A stretch of DNA of 64,000 nt from Ailurus styani (taxonomy: Eukaryota; Chordata; Mammalia; Carnivora; Ailuridae), in NCBI GenBank assembly GCA_002007465.1, contig LNAC01001213.1, forward strand, positions 1 through 64,000, written 5' to 3'. The first letter of the stretch is position 1; every line of letters begins with the position of its first letter. A program made the position numbers and the translations under genes. A model generated the notes under the pieces. The model was not told the DNA's origin. It made no database searches and saw nothing but the letters and a program-made list of their open reading frames with translations. Positions 62,138 to 64,000 of this stretch are shown here, piece after piece.

Positions 62138-62336
62138 TTTAAAGATTTTATTTATTTATTTGACCGAGAGAGAGAGATCAGATCACAAGTAGGCAGAGAG
62201 GCAGGCAGAGAGAGAGGAGGAAGCAGGCTCCCCACTGAGCAGGGAGCCCAATGAGGGCCTCGATCCCAGGAACCTGAGATCATGACCTGAGCCTAAGGTA
62301 GAGGCTTTAACCCACTGAGCCACCTAGGCACCCATC
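62138..62336 (-). mobile_element. Can-SINE in L1
   Basis: Reverse element with a duplicated 'gatca' in its body. Perfect target duplication ATAGACATTTT at 62127-62137 and 62337-62347. Confidence 0.96.
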
Positions 62337-64000
62337 ATAGACATTTTCACAGTATTTGTTCTTCCAATCCATGAGCATGGAATGTTTTTCCATTTCTTTG
62401 TAACATCCTCAATTTCTTTCATGAGTACTTTATAATTTTCTGAGTACAGATTCTTTGCCTCTTTAGTTAGATTTATTCCTAGGTATCTTATGATTTTGGG
62501 TGCAATTGTAAGTGAGGTTGACTCCTTAACTTCTCTTTCTTCTGTCTTGCTGTTCGTGTATAGAAGTGCAACTTATTTCTGTGCATTGATTTTATATCCT
62601 GACACTTGACTGAATTCCTGTATGAGTTCTAGCAGTTTTGGAGTGGAGTCTTTTGGGTTTTCCACATAAATATCATATCATCTGCAAAGAGTGAAAGTTT
62701 GACTTCTTCTTTGCTAAGTTGGATGCTTTTATTTCTTTTTGTTGTCTGATTGCTGAGGCTAGGACTTCTAGTACTATGTTGAATAGCAGTGATGATAGTG
62801 GTCAGCCCTGCTGTGTTCCTCACTTTAAGGGAAAAAGTCTCAGTTTTTCTCCATTGAGAATGATATTCGCTTGTGTTTTTTGTAGATGGCTTTGATGATA
62901 TTGAGGTATGTACCCTCTATGCCTACACTGTGAAGAGTTTTGGTCAAGAAAGGATGCTGTACTTTGTCAAATGCTTTTACAGCATCTATTGAGAGTATCA
63001 TATGGTTCTTGTTCTTTCTTTTAGCAATTTATTGTATCACACTGATTGATCTGCAGATGTTGAACCAACCTTGCAGCCCAGAAATAAATTCCACTTGGTC
63101 CTGGTGAATAATCCTTTTTATGTACTGTTGGATCCTATTGATTAGTATCTTGGTGAGAATTTTTGCATCCGTGTTCATCAAGGATATTATTCTGTAATTC
63201 TCATTTTTGATGGGGTCTTTGTTTGGTTTTGGGAACAAGGTAAGGCTGGCCTCATAAAATAAGTTTGGAACTTTTCCATCCATTTCTACTTTTTGGAACA
63301 GTTTCAGGAGAATAGGTATTAATTCTTCTTTAAATGTTTGGTAGTATTCCCCTGGGAAGCCTTCTGGCCCTCGGGTCTTGTTTTTTGAGAGATTTTTTGA
63401 TGACTGCTTCAATCTCCGAACTGGTTATGGGTCTGTTTTGTTTTTTTCTGTTTCTTCCTTGTTCAGTTTTGGTACTTTCTATGTCTCTAGAAATGCATCC
63501 ATTTCTTCCAGATTGTCCAATTTGCTGGTGTATAGTTACTCATAAAGTGTTCTTATAATTGTAATTTTTGGTGCTGGTTGTGATCTCTTCTCTTTCATTC
63601 ATGATTTTATTAATTTGGGTCCTTTCTCTTTCTTTTCAATAAGTCTGGCCAGGGGTTTATCTATCTATTAATTCTTTCAAAGAACCAGCTCCCAGTTTCA
63701 TTGATTGGTTCTGTTTTTTGGTTTCAATTTCATTGATTTTTCCTCTGATCTTTATGATTTCTCTTTTCCTGCTGGGTTTAGGCTTTCTCCAGCTCCTTTA
63801 GGTGTAGGGTTAGTTTGTGTACTTGAGACCTTTCTTGTTTCTTGAGAAAGGCTTTTTATTGCCATATGCTTTCAGGACTGCCTTTGCTGTGTCCCAAAGA
63901 TTTTAAACAGTTGTGTTTTCACTTGTTTCCACGATTTTTTAAAATTCTTCTTTAGTATCCTGGTTGACCCATTCATTCTTTTGTAGGATGTTCTTTAATC

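Larger units (their letters stand above)
60238..64000 (-). mobile_element. Long L1, reverse strand, continuing past the window end
   Basis: The 3' UTR starts near 60238. ORF2 follows on the minus strand: C-terminus near 61.1 kb, '[20 protein letters not shown]' near 61.55 kb, the RT catalytic motif within '[12 protein letters not shown]' near 62.66 kb, and the RT palm region '[19 protein letters not shown]' near 63.2 kb. Frames are interrupted. The 5' part lies outside the window. It contains a gap in a TA run and a Can-SINE. Confidence 0.88.

Overview
This window looks like nuclear DNA of a caniform carnivore, most likely a mustelid (mink, ferret, marten, badger or otter group). About two dozen tRNA-Lys-derived Can-SINEs are present in both orientations, many of the 'GGTGGCTCAGTGGGTTAAAGC' subtype ending in AAATAAATAAATAAAATCTT, along with carnivore-type L1 3' ends. 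Its one functional gene, PBDC1, lies at Xq13.3 in human, so this is probably X chromosome. The heavy L1 load fits that.

Layout. 1-1180: an inverted repeat at the window edge followed by a CpG-rich, promoter-like stretch with no recognised gene. 1306-1639: a short reverse-strand LTR with a 4-bp target duplication. 1.6-9.2 kb: mostly unique sequence with MIR, MER5A and L2 relics. 9.2-16.9 kb: L1 3' fragments, microsatellites, two Can-SINEs, and an assembly gap (15947-16175) whose two edges carry the same 61 bp. 17-18.1 kb: L2. 18.3-22.9 kb: the complete PBDC1 gene, six coding exons on the + strand, from a CpG/NRF1/ETS-type promoter to an AATAAA signal, encoding 219 aa. 23-40 kb: intergenic DNA with an MLT1-type MaLR element, Can-SINEs, L2, MIR, a twin-primed L1, and a 35-bp copy of a tRNA 5' half flanked by a perfect 16-bp target duplication. 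40.25-42.74 kb: a near full-length RBBP4 processed pseudogene with one nonsense codon and a Can-SINE inserted in its reading frame. 42.8-64 kb: an almost continuous block of nested, mostly reverse-strand L1 elements. It includes one full-length copy (about 44.66-52.59 kb) hit by an LTR, five SINEs and another L1 end, and a 958-bp solo LTR with a 6-bp target duplication.

Apart from PBDC1 no intact cellular gene is seen. All other long open frames are L1 fragments, pseudogene parts or chance frames. Repeat families are assigned from sequence recognition alone, so names of old repeats and their outer boundaries are approximate. Nesting and target duplications give a usable relative chronology. 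The most unusual object is the tailless tRNA-half insertion at 34807-34841.
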